Position numbers and translations under genes: made by a program. From Microvelia longipes (lineage: Eukaryota; Arthropoda; Insecta; Hemiptera; Veliidae), in NCBI GenBank assembly GCA_018340805.1, contig JACMZG010001911.1, positions 53,955,571 through 54,019,570 of the forward strand: DNA of 64,000 nucleotides. Reading direction: 5' to 3'. The notes below the pieces were generated by a model. It was not told the origin of the DNA and searched no databases. It worked only from the letters and a program-made list of their open reading frames with translations. Of the stretch, positions 1-11,649 are shown piece by piece; position 1 is the stretch's first letter, and the number at the start of each line of letters is the position of its first letter.

Positions 1-385
1 AATAATGAAGAATAAATCACTTTCAAGAAAATTATAAGATTTTTAGAAGTTTTTAAAACAACTATTAACAACACGTCATTGTCAGTTATGACGCTGTTAA
101 GCTTTCATTAATTCTAAACCTGTCATTACCAGATCTTAGCGTTCCCTCTCTCATTTAAGTTAATCTTCAATCAACATTTTAAACAATAGCATCTTTTTCT
201 TTGTTACAGAATAAATTAATCAGTACCTAGCGAGAAGTTTGACCTGCCTTACGTAAGTATAATTTAGTAATAATTTTAATCTAACGAAAATATATTATTA
301 ATAAACCTATTATTCTTTGCAATAATTTCACATATTATATTATAATTAACAAAATATTTATTGGACTGTTAAGAATTAAATTCTT
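1..385. other. AT-rich noncoding flank
   Basis: No open frame, RNA gene or repeat that I recognise. Base composition matches the rest of the noncoding window. Confidence 0.5.
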
Positions 386-547
386 GGTTAATTAATGAAG
401 ACTTCAGTCCTTTAAAAATTTTATTTATATAAACATTAATAACAGACGTTTCGCATGGCAAGCCAGGCACCTTCAGTGTTAAACAAAACACTATTAATGT
501 TTATACAAATAAAATTTCTAAAGGACTGAAGTCTTCATTAATTAACC
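386..547. mobile_element. MITE-like inverted-repeat element, about 160 bp
   Basis: The left arm (386-441, starting GGTTAATTAATGAAG) is repeated in inverse orientation at 492-547, with arms of about 55 bp and few mismatches. The spacer of about 50 bp has no coding potential. Short size, long terminal inverted repeats and no ORF are typical of a miniature inverted-repeat transposable element. A TTAA or TA target duplication is possible but cannot be separated from the AT-rich arm ends, so the superfamily is open. Confidence 0.6.
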
Positions 548-1904
548 TAGGATTATATTATAAATTGAAACCTAAAATAAATTTATAAACGCAGGTAATT
601 AAATAATATCGTGTATATATTACATATATACACTCACACACACACAAAAATCCCTCACTTTCCGACATATAAATATTAAGTCTTGCAATTATTTGATTTT
701 ATGAGATGTTTAATATTTATTTTTTAAATATTTTTTTGTGTTGATTTCGTTATATATCTGAAGATGGTACAAAACCCGAAATATATTACATTTTTATATA
801 TACATTTTATATATACATTTTTTAATTTTTTGAGGAGCTAAAGTCTATATTTTAACCTTTTGATAATAGAATAACTTATCTGAAATTTTTACTCAGTTAA
901 CTGACTTCTTTTGTTGCGATATAGTAATCTAAAACATCTTTGTTAGACCATAATTACAGCCGGCATAAAGGTTTTACATATAATAGAGCGAGTATAGAAA
1001 GGAGACTGAACTTAGGACAAAGGGTCATATGATTAATATGTCAAACATTAATCTATGTTTACCTAATTATTACCTTCAACCCTTGTTAACCGAAATGTCA
1101 AAATTATCTTGGGGTTAGGTTATATTAATACCTTGTAAAGCATATTTATGAGCATGTAAAGAAAACATAATTTTACAAAATAACACAAAGAGAAAGTTTA
1201 AAACTAGGTAGTTTCTAGAAAATAAACAACTATCTGTTAAAGTCTAGAATAGTTTATAAAATCAGGGTAAAGGCAAATATGCATCGTATTTATTTATACA
1301 CCTTTAGTGAATAATGCACTCTATTATGTCCCGAGTGACTGAACGATTCCTAGCAAAGCCAAAGGCACTTTCTTCATAAATCACGAGGTGTTCCGAGGGG
1401 ATTAGGCATTTCAAGCCCAAGCCTTTAGCCGAGGGATTTATGTTAAATAGCCTTCGAGACTTGCCAAGAAAGATGATTTTCAAGAGAGTTATAAGATGAC
1501 AATGGAGTATTTGCATTTTTCCAAAAAAAAATTTTGTTCATAAAATGATAAAATGTGTTTAAAAAAATATATTAAGCTGTAAAAATAATATTTAATTTAA
1601 TTTTAAATAGTCGCATTTAATAGTAAGCATTTAAAAAAGAGGAGAGGGGGAATGGGTGAGAGATTGGGGTGAAAACGGAACGTTCCAAAGGTTGGGTCGT
1701 TTAAGGTACAAATGAGAATTTTAGTAAGAAATATCGTAAGGTCAACAGTTGCTTACAGTTCAATAGAATGTTGAAAAAAAACAGTTCCGTGTACCAGGTA
1801 ATACAATGTCTAAGGAACGTGATGACTACAGCTGTCAGTATCATCTTGTTGGCAGTATTCTAAAGTTGGCGATAAATTATTTGACAAAATCTTATACACA
1901 AGCT
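548..1904. other. noncoding, no recognised feature
   Basis: AT-rich sequence with a short CA run near 630-647. The small open frame on the minus strand around 1304-1516 resembles no protein family I know and sits in ordinary noncoding composition, so I do not call it a gene. Confidence 0.5.
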
Positions 1905-1988
1905 GAGAGCTTAACCTAAGATGCGAACCCCAGACCTCCATGGTATTAAAGATCAGACAAATATTGACGCTTTAACGACCTCGACCAT
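1905..1988 (-). repeat. tRNA-derived SINE-like fragment
   Basis: Read on the minus strand, this has a box-A-like start (GGTCGAGGTCGTTAAAGCG) and, about 45 bases later, a box-B-like GGTCTGGGGTTCGCATC. The same arrangement recurs at 25344-25436 and 44880-44955. The stems do not pair well enough for a functional tRNA, so I read it as a tRNA-derived dispersed repeat fragment. Confidence 0.45.
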
Positions 1989-2099
1989 GAAAGCAGTACT
2001 TGCAATATATAATATATAAATGAAACAAGCTCAAAAGCCTCGGGACATGCCAGACACAGTTTTTGTAATTATAATTTAGTTGCAACATTTAATTTGCAA

Positions 2100-2278
2100 T
2101 ATTTACATTCTGGCGCGGTGGTCCACATGTCAGGCGCATTTCCTTTAGATTGCGTGTTTCCGTGCTTAGCAATCCATTTCTTGTTCCGGTTTATGCTTTA
2201 TAACTTAAAGCAGTTACTCAATTATAAAGCACGACCCGTAACACATAATTACTGTATTTTTCAAAGGAAACGTGCATA
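2100..2278 (+). repeat. dispersed repeat family B, copy 1
   Basis: Contains CTGGCGCGGTGGTCCACATG, then TTCCTTT..ATTG, then GGTTTATGCTTTATAAC. Related blocks in the same order occur at 37388-37520, and partial copies lie at 3612-3830 and 36236-36330. The open frame across it is incidental. Family identity is unknown. Confidence 0.5.
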
Positions 2279-2526
2279 ATTATGCTGTTGCTTATACAAA
2301 ACTATGGCTCTAAAATTGGCAGTGCACACCATTATTTCCTTTAGTTTAATGCTCAGTCGGTTTTAATCTTTGATGGTCTTAAGAATTAGCGAATTTTTGT
2401 ACAAAGGAAATTTGCTAGATAAATATTGTCAAAATTGAATTTAAATAAAAGTCATAATTGAATTAAATGTGCATTTTATATCGCAATGGCAAAAGCGTCA
2501 ACATAATTGGTTGTAAGGACTTATTT

Positions 2527-2612
2527 TATTTAATAAGTTGTCTTTGTTGTTTAATAAGTTGTCCTTGATGTTAAATAAGTTGTCCTTGTTGTTTAATAAG
2601 TTGTTGTTTTAA
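2527..2612 (+). repeat. 24-bp minisatellite
   Basis: About three and a half tandem copies of a unit close to TTTAATAAGTTGTCCTTGTTG, with small substitutions between copies. Confidence 0.75.
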
Positions 2613-3611
2613 TAGGTCAACATTATCCTGACGTGAACATTTACACTTACTGGCAACATTTAGTCAAATTTAAATTAACATGTCAGCATTGTTGATTTTT
2701 TAGTTGCAAAACGTTTTACTTAATATGGTTTTATTCAAATCAATTTTGTTCCGAGTTCGAGCTACCAGTAGAAGTAGTTAATAGTTTTGATAATATTAAT
2801 AATAGTTTGGATTTTGAAAAATATTGATTTCACGTGAGTATTAGGATGGTTTATTATAAAGTTATGGACGATAAAAGCAGAGGAAAACAACTGATAACTA
2901 AAAGAGTTTTTGGGATTCGTGGTGAAAACCCGAAACAATTTCAAGAAACTTAGTAGACAAGGAAGCAATCATGAACTCTTTTATCATGATAAAAGTTTTT
3001 TATCTATTAGCAGGTTTAATCGTTTAACATTATAACGGGATGTTTTAGCAAACATCCATTGACAAATTAATTTATGGGAAAGACGCCAGGTTATTGGAAT
3101 ATCAATAACCCAGTTTACTCAGACACCAAATTTTTTCAAGAAAAAAGTGTTTATTCAGGTTTTTTACGATAAATATAATAAAACTGGTCCGAAGTCAATA
3201 AGACTATTTTAAGTTATTACAATTTAACTATTACAATCAGTTAAAAAAACTAACATGGTAAATTGCAAAAAAATTATGATTAAAAAATCATTTTTCATAG
3301 GTATCGTTTCCAGATGTTTTTGGGACCGCAAAATGAAATACAACCGGTCCGGAGTAGATAAAGTGACCAAAAAGTAAAAAATAAACGATATTAAATAACT
3401 GAAATTTTAAAATACGGTACCTGAACAACAAATGTCGAGTCGGGTTTCGTTTTCAATATTTTTTGGCCCTGGGTAAAATGAAATTAGTTGGGAGTTGATT
3501 CGAGTACTCAAAGAACGTAAACCCAGGGGCTCGGGTTCCAATTTTGATTCTGGAGAAAAATTATTATCGATATACATCACTAACTACAAAATAACTATAT
3601 CGAACTACAAA
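2613..3611. other. noncoding, no recognised feature
   Basis: AT-rich. A short block near 3100-3130 (CAGTTTACTCAGACACCAA) resembles 7900-7920, suggesting two fragments of an old dispersed repeat. Nothing else is supported. Confidence 0.4.
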
Positions 3612-3830
3612 ATAATTCTGGCACGGTGGTCCACAATCCGGACAAAGATCATTTGAATTGCTCGAGTTTTTGCGCACAATTCTAGTTCTTGCTCAGGATT
3701 GCATTAAATTATATTCTAAATTATATTATAAATTATTATTTTACCGTCGTAACAGTGGCAATTTTACTAGTCTGTCAATTTGCATGTTTTTTTTTTCAAA
3801 GAAAATGCGCTGAAACATTTTTTACATTAG
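3612..3830 (+). repeat. dispersed repeat family B, copy 2 (diverged)
   Basis: Starts CTGGCACGGTGGTCCACA and follows the same order of blocks as the copy at 2100, with a T-rich stretch then AAAGAAAATGCGC near its end. It is more diverged, with an AT-rich insertion in the middle. Confidence 0.45.
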
Positions 3831-4027
3831 TATAAACTGAGCTTTGACTATGACTGTCCAAAATGTAGTGCAGTATTGATTATATAAGGACAAGCTTAGT
3901 TTTGAACAACCTATGATATAGAATTCCCAAATTGACAGAGACTTGTAAAAGTGCTAATTTTATGTGTATGAAGCATAGACAGCAAACATGAACAAGAATT
4001 GGACTGGTTGTGAACCTCCGGGCCCGA

Positions 4028-4894
4028 ATTCTTTACTCTTGATTACAGCTCAGAAATAGATCAGTAATAAATACTTGCAGGTAATTATTACTACCAGTAA
4101 ATGCAGGTAGTACAGAGTGTTACTCAACGCATAAACCGAAAACTTTAGCAAGATCGATGGATTTAAAATAAACCAAAAAAGAAAATGTAAAAGAAAAATT
4201 CCTAATGTAGGAAAATTCCCTTTTCAAGAATGTAAAAGGAAATTTGCCCGGCTCACGGACCTCCGAGCCAGAATTGTTTAATTTATACTCTTATCCTAAA
4301 TATAACTCAGAATAAAAATTTATGAAAGAAAGTAAATTTGAACAAAATTGGTTAAACTTTGGGATTTGTTTATCTTTACAGTTTGTCTGCAGAATGTATG
4401 ACTGTGGGCGTTTTTGGTCTCATGCTGGGAAAAAGGATTAGAATTTCAAGTTTTTGACCCTCCGTATTTTTAGATTTTTTTTAAACGTGTAGGATTTAGT
4501 TCTTTCTACTTATTCCTAGAAAAATGGTGATTGATATTAAACATGTGTTTTTAACTCTTTTCATTTTTTATACATATATAATTACAATATCAAAATTATA
4601 TTGAAGGTTAACCCATCTAATAGGGAAAATATTCTGGTGATATGTAAATAAGATTGTTACTATAACACACTTCTGGCTCGGAGTTCGGCAAGCCGGTAAA
4701 CCTCCTTTTACATTATTGATTTCTTTTTTGATTTATTTTAAGTCCATCTTCATCAAAAAATCCATCGATCTTGTTAAAGTTTTCGGTTTATTCGTTATAG
4801 TCTGATGGTGCTACCTACATTTACTGGTAGTAATACTTACCTGCAAGTGTTTATTTCTGAGCTATTTATAGGCTGTAATTATTTTAAGAATTAG
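4028..4894. mobile_element. long inverted-repeat (foldback/MITE-like) element
   Basis: The left arm (about 4028-4278) is found in inverse orientation at about 4668-4894. Shared blocks include ATTACTACCAGTAAATG, ATAAACCGAAAACTTTA, AAGATCGATGGATTT and CTCCGAGCCAGAA. The spacer of about 390 bp has no ORF of note. A block like CGGACCTCCGAGCCAGAATT also occurs directly repeated near 4010 and 4254. The architecture fits a non-autonomous DNA transposon; no transposase remains and target duplications were not resolved. Confidence 0.6.
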
Positions 4895-5054
4895 CGTAAA
4901 ATTAATTTAAATGAGAAAATATATTTTTTTAAAGAAAAAAGCATAGTTTTCATGGCAAATGGAATAAACTTGCACATTTTCTTTTAAAAACATTAAAATA
5001 AACGTCAAAGTGCCTGCTCTAACACAAAGCATAAACTGAAAAATCAAGCACGAT

Positions 5055-5500
5055 ATGGACTGTTTGTTGAGAAAATACCAAGCAATAAATGGACTGATAA
5101 GCAAAAAAATCAAGAAAGAAATTTACTGTTAAGTAAAAAAAAGCAAATATGGACTGTTAAGCAAAATAAAAAAACTGTGAGAATGGAATAAACTGTGAAA
5201 TGGACAGTGAAAATGTACTGTTAAGCACAATAAATTAACTATAAGAATGGAATAAACAGTGAAATGGACAATTAAAATGAACTGTTAAGCACATTAAAGG
5301 AAAATGTGGGAATGGAATAAACTGTGAAATGGACAGTGAAAATGTACTGTTAAGCACAATAATGAAAGTGTAACAATGTAATGAACTGTGAAAATAAAAT
5401 GTGAAATTGACATTGAAAATAGACTGTTAAGCAAAATAAAGGAACTGTGAAAATGGAAATAAACTATGAAAATGGACTGGGAAATGATCTGCGAAGCAAA
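5055..5500 (+). repeat. degenerate minisatellite (GGACTGTTAAGCA family)
   Basis: Tandem, imperfect units of about 60-70 bp containing ACTGTTAAGCACAATAAA, then AATGGAATAAACTGTGAAAT and TGGACAGTGAAAATG. At least five units can be followed before the array decays. It is noncoding. Confidence 0.7.
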
Positions 5501-5574
5501 CTATCAAGCATTTAAATAAAATTTGGACAGTTTTCAGACACTTGCAAAGGATTTCATTTTTATGATTATAAGTC

Positions 5575-5860
5575 ATATATATTACCACATGCATGTAAAA
5601 TCTTAAACCGATCGACAATTGTTTCACGTTTTATGACTTTTTGAGTCAAATTGCGGTTTAATGACGTCAAAATTTTTACTCACACATACAAACACACACT
5701 TTCTAAAACAAACTCAGGAGGTCTTTAAAACACCTGCAGCAGATAATTTGAGTGAAGTCCCGGTCTCAGATTTTTTGCTAACCCAATACTTTTTCTATAT
5801 ACCTACGTTAAAAATGAGGAAAGTAAAAATACTAGATGTTAAATATCGATCCATAAAAGC
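5575..5860 (+). repeat. modular dispersed repeat family A, 3' part
   Basis: Carries a CA-rich spacer (CACACATACAAACACACAC), a block ending GGTCTTTAAAACACCTG, then CCCGGTCTCAGATTTTTTG and the family tail CTATATACCTACG...AAATGAGGAAAGTAAAAA. Similar tails lie at 9415-9490, 19990-20070 and, inverted, 39848-39900. The open frame through it is incidental. Confidence 0.6.
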
Positions 5861-6534
5861 ACGGTAATAACAATTACCCTAAAAATTGTTCTTTAACATT
5901 TAAACCTCCAAGTAAAAAATAATATTATAACCTAAAGCAAATTCAAAACGCCGTAAAAAAGGTTACAAATTTAAAATTATTGAATTACCATCCTATCTCA
6001 AGAAGGAAAGGGAAAAACTCAGCCCTTTCAAGCTGGCATTAAATAAGAATATTTTAAACCATTTACCACTGAGCTTTTCTAAGCTTTTTCTTTAGAGTAA
6101 AAAAGAAAAATATGTTTTATGACGTCATCACTAAAAACATATTTATACTAAATGCGATAAAAAATAACATAAACACGTTGTAATGTTTTTATTACTCTTC
6201 ATAAAACTTAATATGTAGGAAAATTTTATATAAATAAGAAGAGTGTAATAGAAGGTAACACGCAAATAGCGCTAAAAGATCGCGTAAAGCATCTTATAGA
6301 GTTACAATGATAAGGATGTAATAAAAAGCAAAAAATAAATAAAAGGAGGCAATAAATTCCCAAACAAGACAAAGATTTAAAACTTCGTATAAGAATGCCC
6401 ATTCTTACATATTCTATACCAGACTTAAAAAGATTTTTATACGACAACGAATTGTAAAAGCTAAAGATTATCATAATTTTTTGTGTCAACCTTACAATTG
6501 TGCGTCTTTAGATGCAAAATAATTAATCGAGGCA
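5861..6534. other. noncoding, no recognised feature
   Basis: AT-rich sequence. A minus-strand open frame at 6226-6489 is hydrophobic by composition only and matches no family I know. Confidence 0.45.
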
Positions 6535-7060
6535 CCCCAGGTACTTGGTTACTTCCTCACGTCGGATTCGTTACGCAGCACCATCCTACTTAGGAATTAA
6601 CAAATTTATACTGTAGCATGTCTTGGGACTCGCTTTGCTCGATCACAGGTAGTAAATGCAGTCGTTCATCATCGGTCACCTATACAGCACTGACCAAGCT
6701 AAATGCTACTTAACTTTTATGATTCAACTAAAACAGTGAATATACTTGTCCTATTGAAACGAAACATAGTACTTATTTATTATGTAGAGGTATACACTTT
6801 TTCCAAATTTCAACTCAAATAAATTATTTTTTGATTCTAAGCAATTTTTGAGAAATGTATACTAGCCATTTGATAATAATTGAACTAATGCTGATAATGA
6901 GATAAAACTTGGCACATATTTTGATCGTATGCATGACTACATGCGTGCCAAATTTCAAATCTATCAAAACAGTCTTTGCATTGTAAAATTTTAAAATATT
7001 TACCGAGCCATTATCACACAGTTTATGACGTCATGAAACATGACCCTAATATAAATTAAT
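6535..7060 (+). repeat. family A repeat with inverted 5S-rRNA-like segment
   Basis: At about 6685-6730 the minus strand reads like the 3' half of 5S rRNA (AAGTTAAGTAGCATTTAGCTTGG reads on to a GGTGACC-like block). Downstream follow CTATTGAAACGAAACATAGTA, a GGTATACACTTTTTCCAAATTTCAACTC-like block, TTGAACTAATGCTGATAATG and CATGCGTGCCAAATTTCAAA. The same order occurs at 63640-63990, and the last two blocks recur inverted at 30290-30360. Confidence 0.6.
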
Positions 7061-7384
7061 AATTATTATTAATAAATTAACTAGATTAATTTTTGTACCA
7101 AGTTTTAACTTTCTAGCACAATATGACAGGCTACACAGCAACCATGATAAAAGACAACACATATGCAGATGTGAAAATCACACAGGATTTTAGGTGTAAA
7201 AAAACCTATAACAGATAGTAAATGTGCAATTCCGGTTTCGGATTTAACAACAAGTAAAAATATTGTTCATTAAAGAATTTATACACTTTTCACGTGAATA
7301 CGGTACAGGGTATAGTTCTAACACCTCAACTAATTTTTAGTGGAACTATATTTTGATGCCTATTAGCTTAAAAATGTAGGGTCG

Positions 7385-7574
7385 AACATTTAACAGACGG
7401 GCTATAAAGATATCACTCTCAGAAGAGGCTAAGATTGCTTCAAGCTATATTGTAATGAAAGCAAAACAGAAAGTGATGAAAATCTTTTGCGTAGAAGTAA
7501 GAATTAACAAAGGTTTGTTTAGATAGTAATAATACAATATTAAATTCTAGAACTCGGTTGCACACCCAAGTTTC
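7385..7574 (+). repeat. 190-bp duplication, copy 1
   Basis: Nearly identical to 8687-8877 in the same orientation, from AACATTTAACAGACGGGC to GGTTGCACACCCAAGTTT. Only a few substitutions and a one-base indel separate the copies, so the duplication is fairly recent. Confidence 0.85.
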
Positions 7575-8686
7575 CACAGTATTAAATCATTATCAACAGA
7601 GTGGTACACTTGCAATACATTACCCTGACGACTCTAACCTTCAGATTGATGTAGATAAATGAAAATAAAAAATTGACTACCCCTACTATAACTATGATTA
7701 ACAGCCACTATGAGACTTCAGAATATAAATTCAATTTTAGCGAATTTCCTTAAGAAAAAAATTGCTGTGGGTCTTGAACCACAGACCATAACTCAAATCT
7801 GTTTCAAAGGTCCCTGATTACAAAAAAATACGTTTTGAAGGACACGATACCTATTGGAAATCAGGCTCTTGTAATCCGGTTGTATCAAACCAGGTTTACT
7901 GAGTCACCAACATTGTAGAAAAAATCGGTAAAATTCAGAGTTAATATTTTTCGCCGCGAAAAAAATGTCAAATAATTTAATGTTATTATATTTCGCCGCG
8001 AAAAAGGTCTCTATTTATGTTTTTGGGTCGTTGAATCGAATAAAACCGATAGTAAAGTAGTAGTTTTGTAATGCAATGAATTTTCTAAGAGATCTAAGTA
8101 CCGTGGAATCTTCTTAAGCATTTTAACAAACATAAGTTCTAGTTTAATTATGTTTAGACTTGTATAAAAATCAATAAGAACTTAATTCGGCTATTCCTTT
8201 TGTACTTGGAAGTTCTTGGTTAGAGTAATTAACTTAAAAAATTATAAATTTCTCACTCAAACTAAAAAACTCACTGAAAAAGAAATCCCTTATTCAAAAG
8301 ATAAACATGAGAACCAATGTCATCCTCTGAAGAATTAGTAATAATAGTTCGTAAGCATACATTAATGTCAAAATGTACAAGAGATAGTTAGTGTAGTAAA
8401 AGATAACAAACTTGGTATTGAAACGCATCGACTAACCAATAGTGGAGAGAAGTATAGGGAGGGGGATGGAAAATGTTCCGAGAGTATAATATACTAACTT
8501 GTAAAATCAATCCAGTCTTTGTCTATTGGATATAATTTAGTTTCAACCGAATTAAAGCCAATATACAAGGATCAAAGTCCCTCGATAGCTACTTGGAAAC
8601 AATTTTAAGTTGGAAATGGAATCATAACTTTGTGTAAACTTAATTGTTTCTGATCAATCTACTCCTTTAAAAATAAGTCGGTATTA
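7575..8686. other. noncoding between duplicated blocks
   Basis: No gene. Near 7764-7786 the minus strand has a box-B-like TCTGTGGTTCAAGACCCACAG, possibly a tRNA-derived fragment, but no clear box A was found. Confidence 0.4.
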
Positions 8687-8877
8687 AACATTTAACAGAC
8701 GGGCTATAAAGATATCACTCTCAGAAGAGGCTAAGATTGCTTCAAGCTATATTGTAATGAAAGCAAAACAGAAAATGATGAAAATCTTTTGCGTAGAAGT
8801 AAGAATTTAACAAAGGTTTGTTTAGATAGTGATAATACAATATTAAATTCTAGAACTCGGTTGCACACCCAAGTTTT
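8687..8877 (+). repeat. 190-bp duplication, copy 2
   Basis: Direct copy of 7385-7574 about 1.3 kb away. The minus-strand open frame across it has no recognisable product. Confidence 0.85.
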
Positions 8878-9124
8878 CATTATCAAATAGACGTTCAAAT
8901 AAATCTTTTTTGAAGTCGAAATATTACATGAACCCAGTAAAAAATGTATCAAAGCTGAACGAATAACCTATTAAGTGGTATTGAAACTTAAGTAGTTGTT
9001 TTTGTTTTGATTAGTTGACCATGTCAGTAATCAGTGAGAGAAAGATATTTTGATTTTCAAATTAAAAAAATTAAACTCCGCAAACCTCTTAACTTTTCCT
9101 TGCCTTAAAAGAGTCGGAACGCTC

Positions 9125-9500
9125 ATCCTCATCACATCGAATTTACTTCGCTCATCCTAAAAATATGAAAGACTTAATTTATAATGCAGGGTGTATTTGA
9201 ACTCACTTCGCTCGTCCTCAGACAATCAAATTCGTATTATTCCCAGCGGTCATCCACTCACTTACTGACTCGCTCGTTGCTGCTGAATACAGGCGATCCT
9301 ACAAACTTGTTGACTTTATATACCAAATATAAAGAATTTAAGATAGAAAAGACTTATAAAAGACTTGAAAAACCATTGAGGAGGTCCGGTGACAAACAAC
9401 GGATAATTGCGGTGACATCCCGGTTTCGGATTTTGCAAACTCAATACTTTTCCTATATACCTACGGTATTAACAAGGATGAGTAAAAGCAGTGCTTAAAA
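9125..9500 (+). repeat. family A repeat, copy with 5S-like head and tail
   Basis: Contains CTCACTTCGCTCGTCCTCAG and then a degraded inverted 5S-like block at about 9245-9290 (CCAGCGGTCATCCACTCAC...GCTGCTGAATAC). Further on are CATCCCGGTTTCGGATTTTG and the family tail TTTTCCTATATACCTACGGT at about 9448-9470. It is shorter than other copies because the middle modules are missing. Confidence 0.6.
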
Positions 9501-9987
9501 CAACCTATTGCATTTTAACTTATGGTATGATTCGCCCGATTTATAGCCAGACAAGTAAAAAGTTGAAACCACTTTAAACTTCATAGTTAAACGGCTCAGG
9601 ATAATCTCACCCACAATTAATAGGGAAAAAGTTTTAAAAATACTGAATCGATACCAAAACTCACACTTGACCACTCACAAATTCACACATGAAAAACTTT
9701 ACACGAACCTTTTAAAGCATTCATTAAATGCTTCAACTCTGGCTAAAACGTTGATCAAGTAGATAAATACTTTTCTCGTGAAGTGTAAAACGGTCTGATT
9801 TCAATAGAAATGGGTTTTTCCTAGTAGAGGTTAAAATGGCACTCTAGATTCACTCCCCCTCTCGCTAACAGCCATGACAAAAATATTACTTATAATATAC
9901 ACCTTTTCGGTTTAAAGTGACATTTATCCTTAGGTAAAAGGATAAATGGGGTTTACACTATGCTAGTATTATGAGTTGCTTAGTATA

Positions 9988-10087
9988 CATTCTTTTGGCA
10001 AATTATCTTCACAAAGGATATGTGATAAAGGATGTCCCTTATCACAAAAAATGTTTTAGCGATATTTGATATGAAGCCAAAAGAATG
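9988..10087. repeat. nested short inverted repeats
   Basis: CATTCTTTTGGC at 9988-9999 pairs with GCCAAAAGAATG at 10076-10087. Inside it, 10022-10045 folds on itself (GTGATAAAGG with CCCTTATCAC). It directly abuts, and slightly overlaps, the larger hairpin at 10084. Confidence 0.65.
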
Positions 10088-10204
10088 TCATTAAATAATG
10101 TAAAACTGTACAAAATTTAAGAGGAGGGAGGAACTCTTGGTCCACCACCAAGAGTTCCCCCTTCTCTTAAATTTTGTACAGTTTTACATAAATTAATGAC
10201 ATTT
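10084..10204. repeat. near-perfect 58-bp-arm hairpin
   Basis: The arm at 10084-10141 is the near-perfect inverse of 10147-10204, with only a 5-base loop (CCACC). Differences are limited to one or two small indels or mismatches. Could be a very small MITE or a recent fold-back duplication. Transcription would give a long double-stranded RNA stem. Confidence 0.85.
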
Positions 10205-11094
10205 GGAAAACTTTTCTTGAAAAATGAAGGCAACTTCTTTTTGGTGGTGTAATTGACTTCGGGTCAAATTTTAAAAAAATAGATAAAATTTAATTAGAAA
10301 GCATACTTTTATCGAGCTTTTTAGGTTCGAGGGATAAATAAGACATTTTACCCCTCGCATATTCTTGTCTTAGACCACTAATTTGGCAAAGATAAGTGCT
10401 CAAAATGTAATAATTAAACATTTTAACTTATAACTAAAGCTTAAGTATATTGTATAAATATATAAGAATATAAGACAGATATCATAGACAAGAAAGAGTT
10501 TATCAATAAATGAGTTTCTTCCATCATAGATAAGAGAGATAAATGAGTTTCTATCTGCCATTGTTTCTGTCACCTTCGAGGCACAAGATGTTTTAGGCCG
10601 AACGTTATGTTGGGAGTTCGTCGTGGAATAAATAGCTATTTGTGTTATTTTTATTAATTAATTATTATCTTACGATCTATGGTAGTATTTCATAGTTGTT
10701 GTACTCAAGTGTAAACTAAAGAACTGTCTTAATTATGATCTAAATTGTTTTTAGTGGGAAAAAGTTATCTTTTTCCTGGTAAGACCTGATTTTCTGGAAA
10801 AATTGTATTGGCGGGTTAACAGCTTCTGCAGATTCCCCCTTAGATTGGTTTTGCTGCATATGTAAAACTACTGAACGAGATTATAAAAAAAATTAGAACT
10901 CTTCGAAATTGTCTTTTGCGCACAATTAGCAATCAATCATCTTTAGCAATTCTACTTAATTTATGGCTCCGCCTTGACACCTACTGGATCTTATTATCTC
11001 GTCGATGTCATGATAATAAATTCTAACCAAGGACCATGGTAATCAACATTAAGATCACAATGCCAATTCTTATTGTGCCAATTTTATGGTTATA
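10205..11094. other. noncoding, no recognised feature
   Basis: AT-rich. Two short similar phrases (ATAAATGAGTTTCT) occur near 10505 and 10540. No gene evidence. Confidence 0.45.
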
Positions 11095-11480
11095 AATGTA
11101 AGTCTAGGTACTTATAGTGTCAATCTTACGATCACAAACCTATCGTTATTGACCTTTAGGGTCAATATCACGATCACAAACCTATTGTTACTGACCTATG
11201 GTGTCAATATCACGATTACAAACCTATCATCACTGACCTATAGTGTCAATATCACGATCACAAACCTATCATTACTGACCTACAGTGTCAATGTCACGAT
11301 CACAAACCTATCGTTACAAACTTATAGTGTCAATATCACGATAAAAAATATCGTAATAGACATATGGTGTCAATATCATGGTCACAAACCTAACTTCACC
11401 GACCTATGGTCACAATATCTCCTACTCAACACAATAAACCCAACTGTCTTATCCTACCGACTCAACATAGCCATCGTAAA
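11095..11480 (+). repeat. 42-bp minisatellite
   Basis: About eight imperfect tandem copies of a 42-bp unit containing GTCAATATCACGATCACAAA and CCTATCATTACTGACCTA. Because 42 is a multiple of three, the array stays open as a repetitive frame of 14-residue periods (VNITITNLSLLTYS-like). There is no start context, homology or flanking exon to suggest real translation. Decayed copies continue to about 11640. Confidence 0.8.
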
Positions 11481-11649
11481 GCCAACTCACATCCATGGCC
11501 CATGACCTGAACCATTATGTAATCGTGTCAATCTCACGATTACAAACCCATATCCAATTATCCTATGGTCGCAATATCATAATCACAAATCCAACTCTCT
11601 TAAGCTGCCGTCTTAACACAGCCATCACAAACCCAAGCCTTTATTCATG

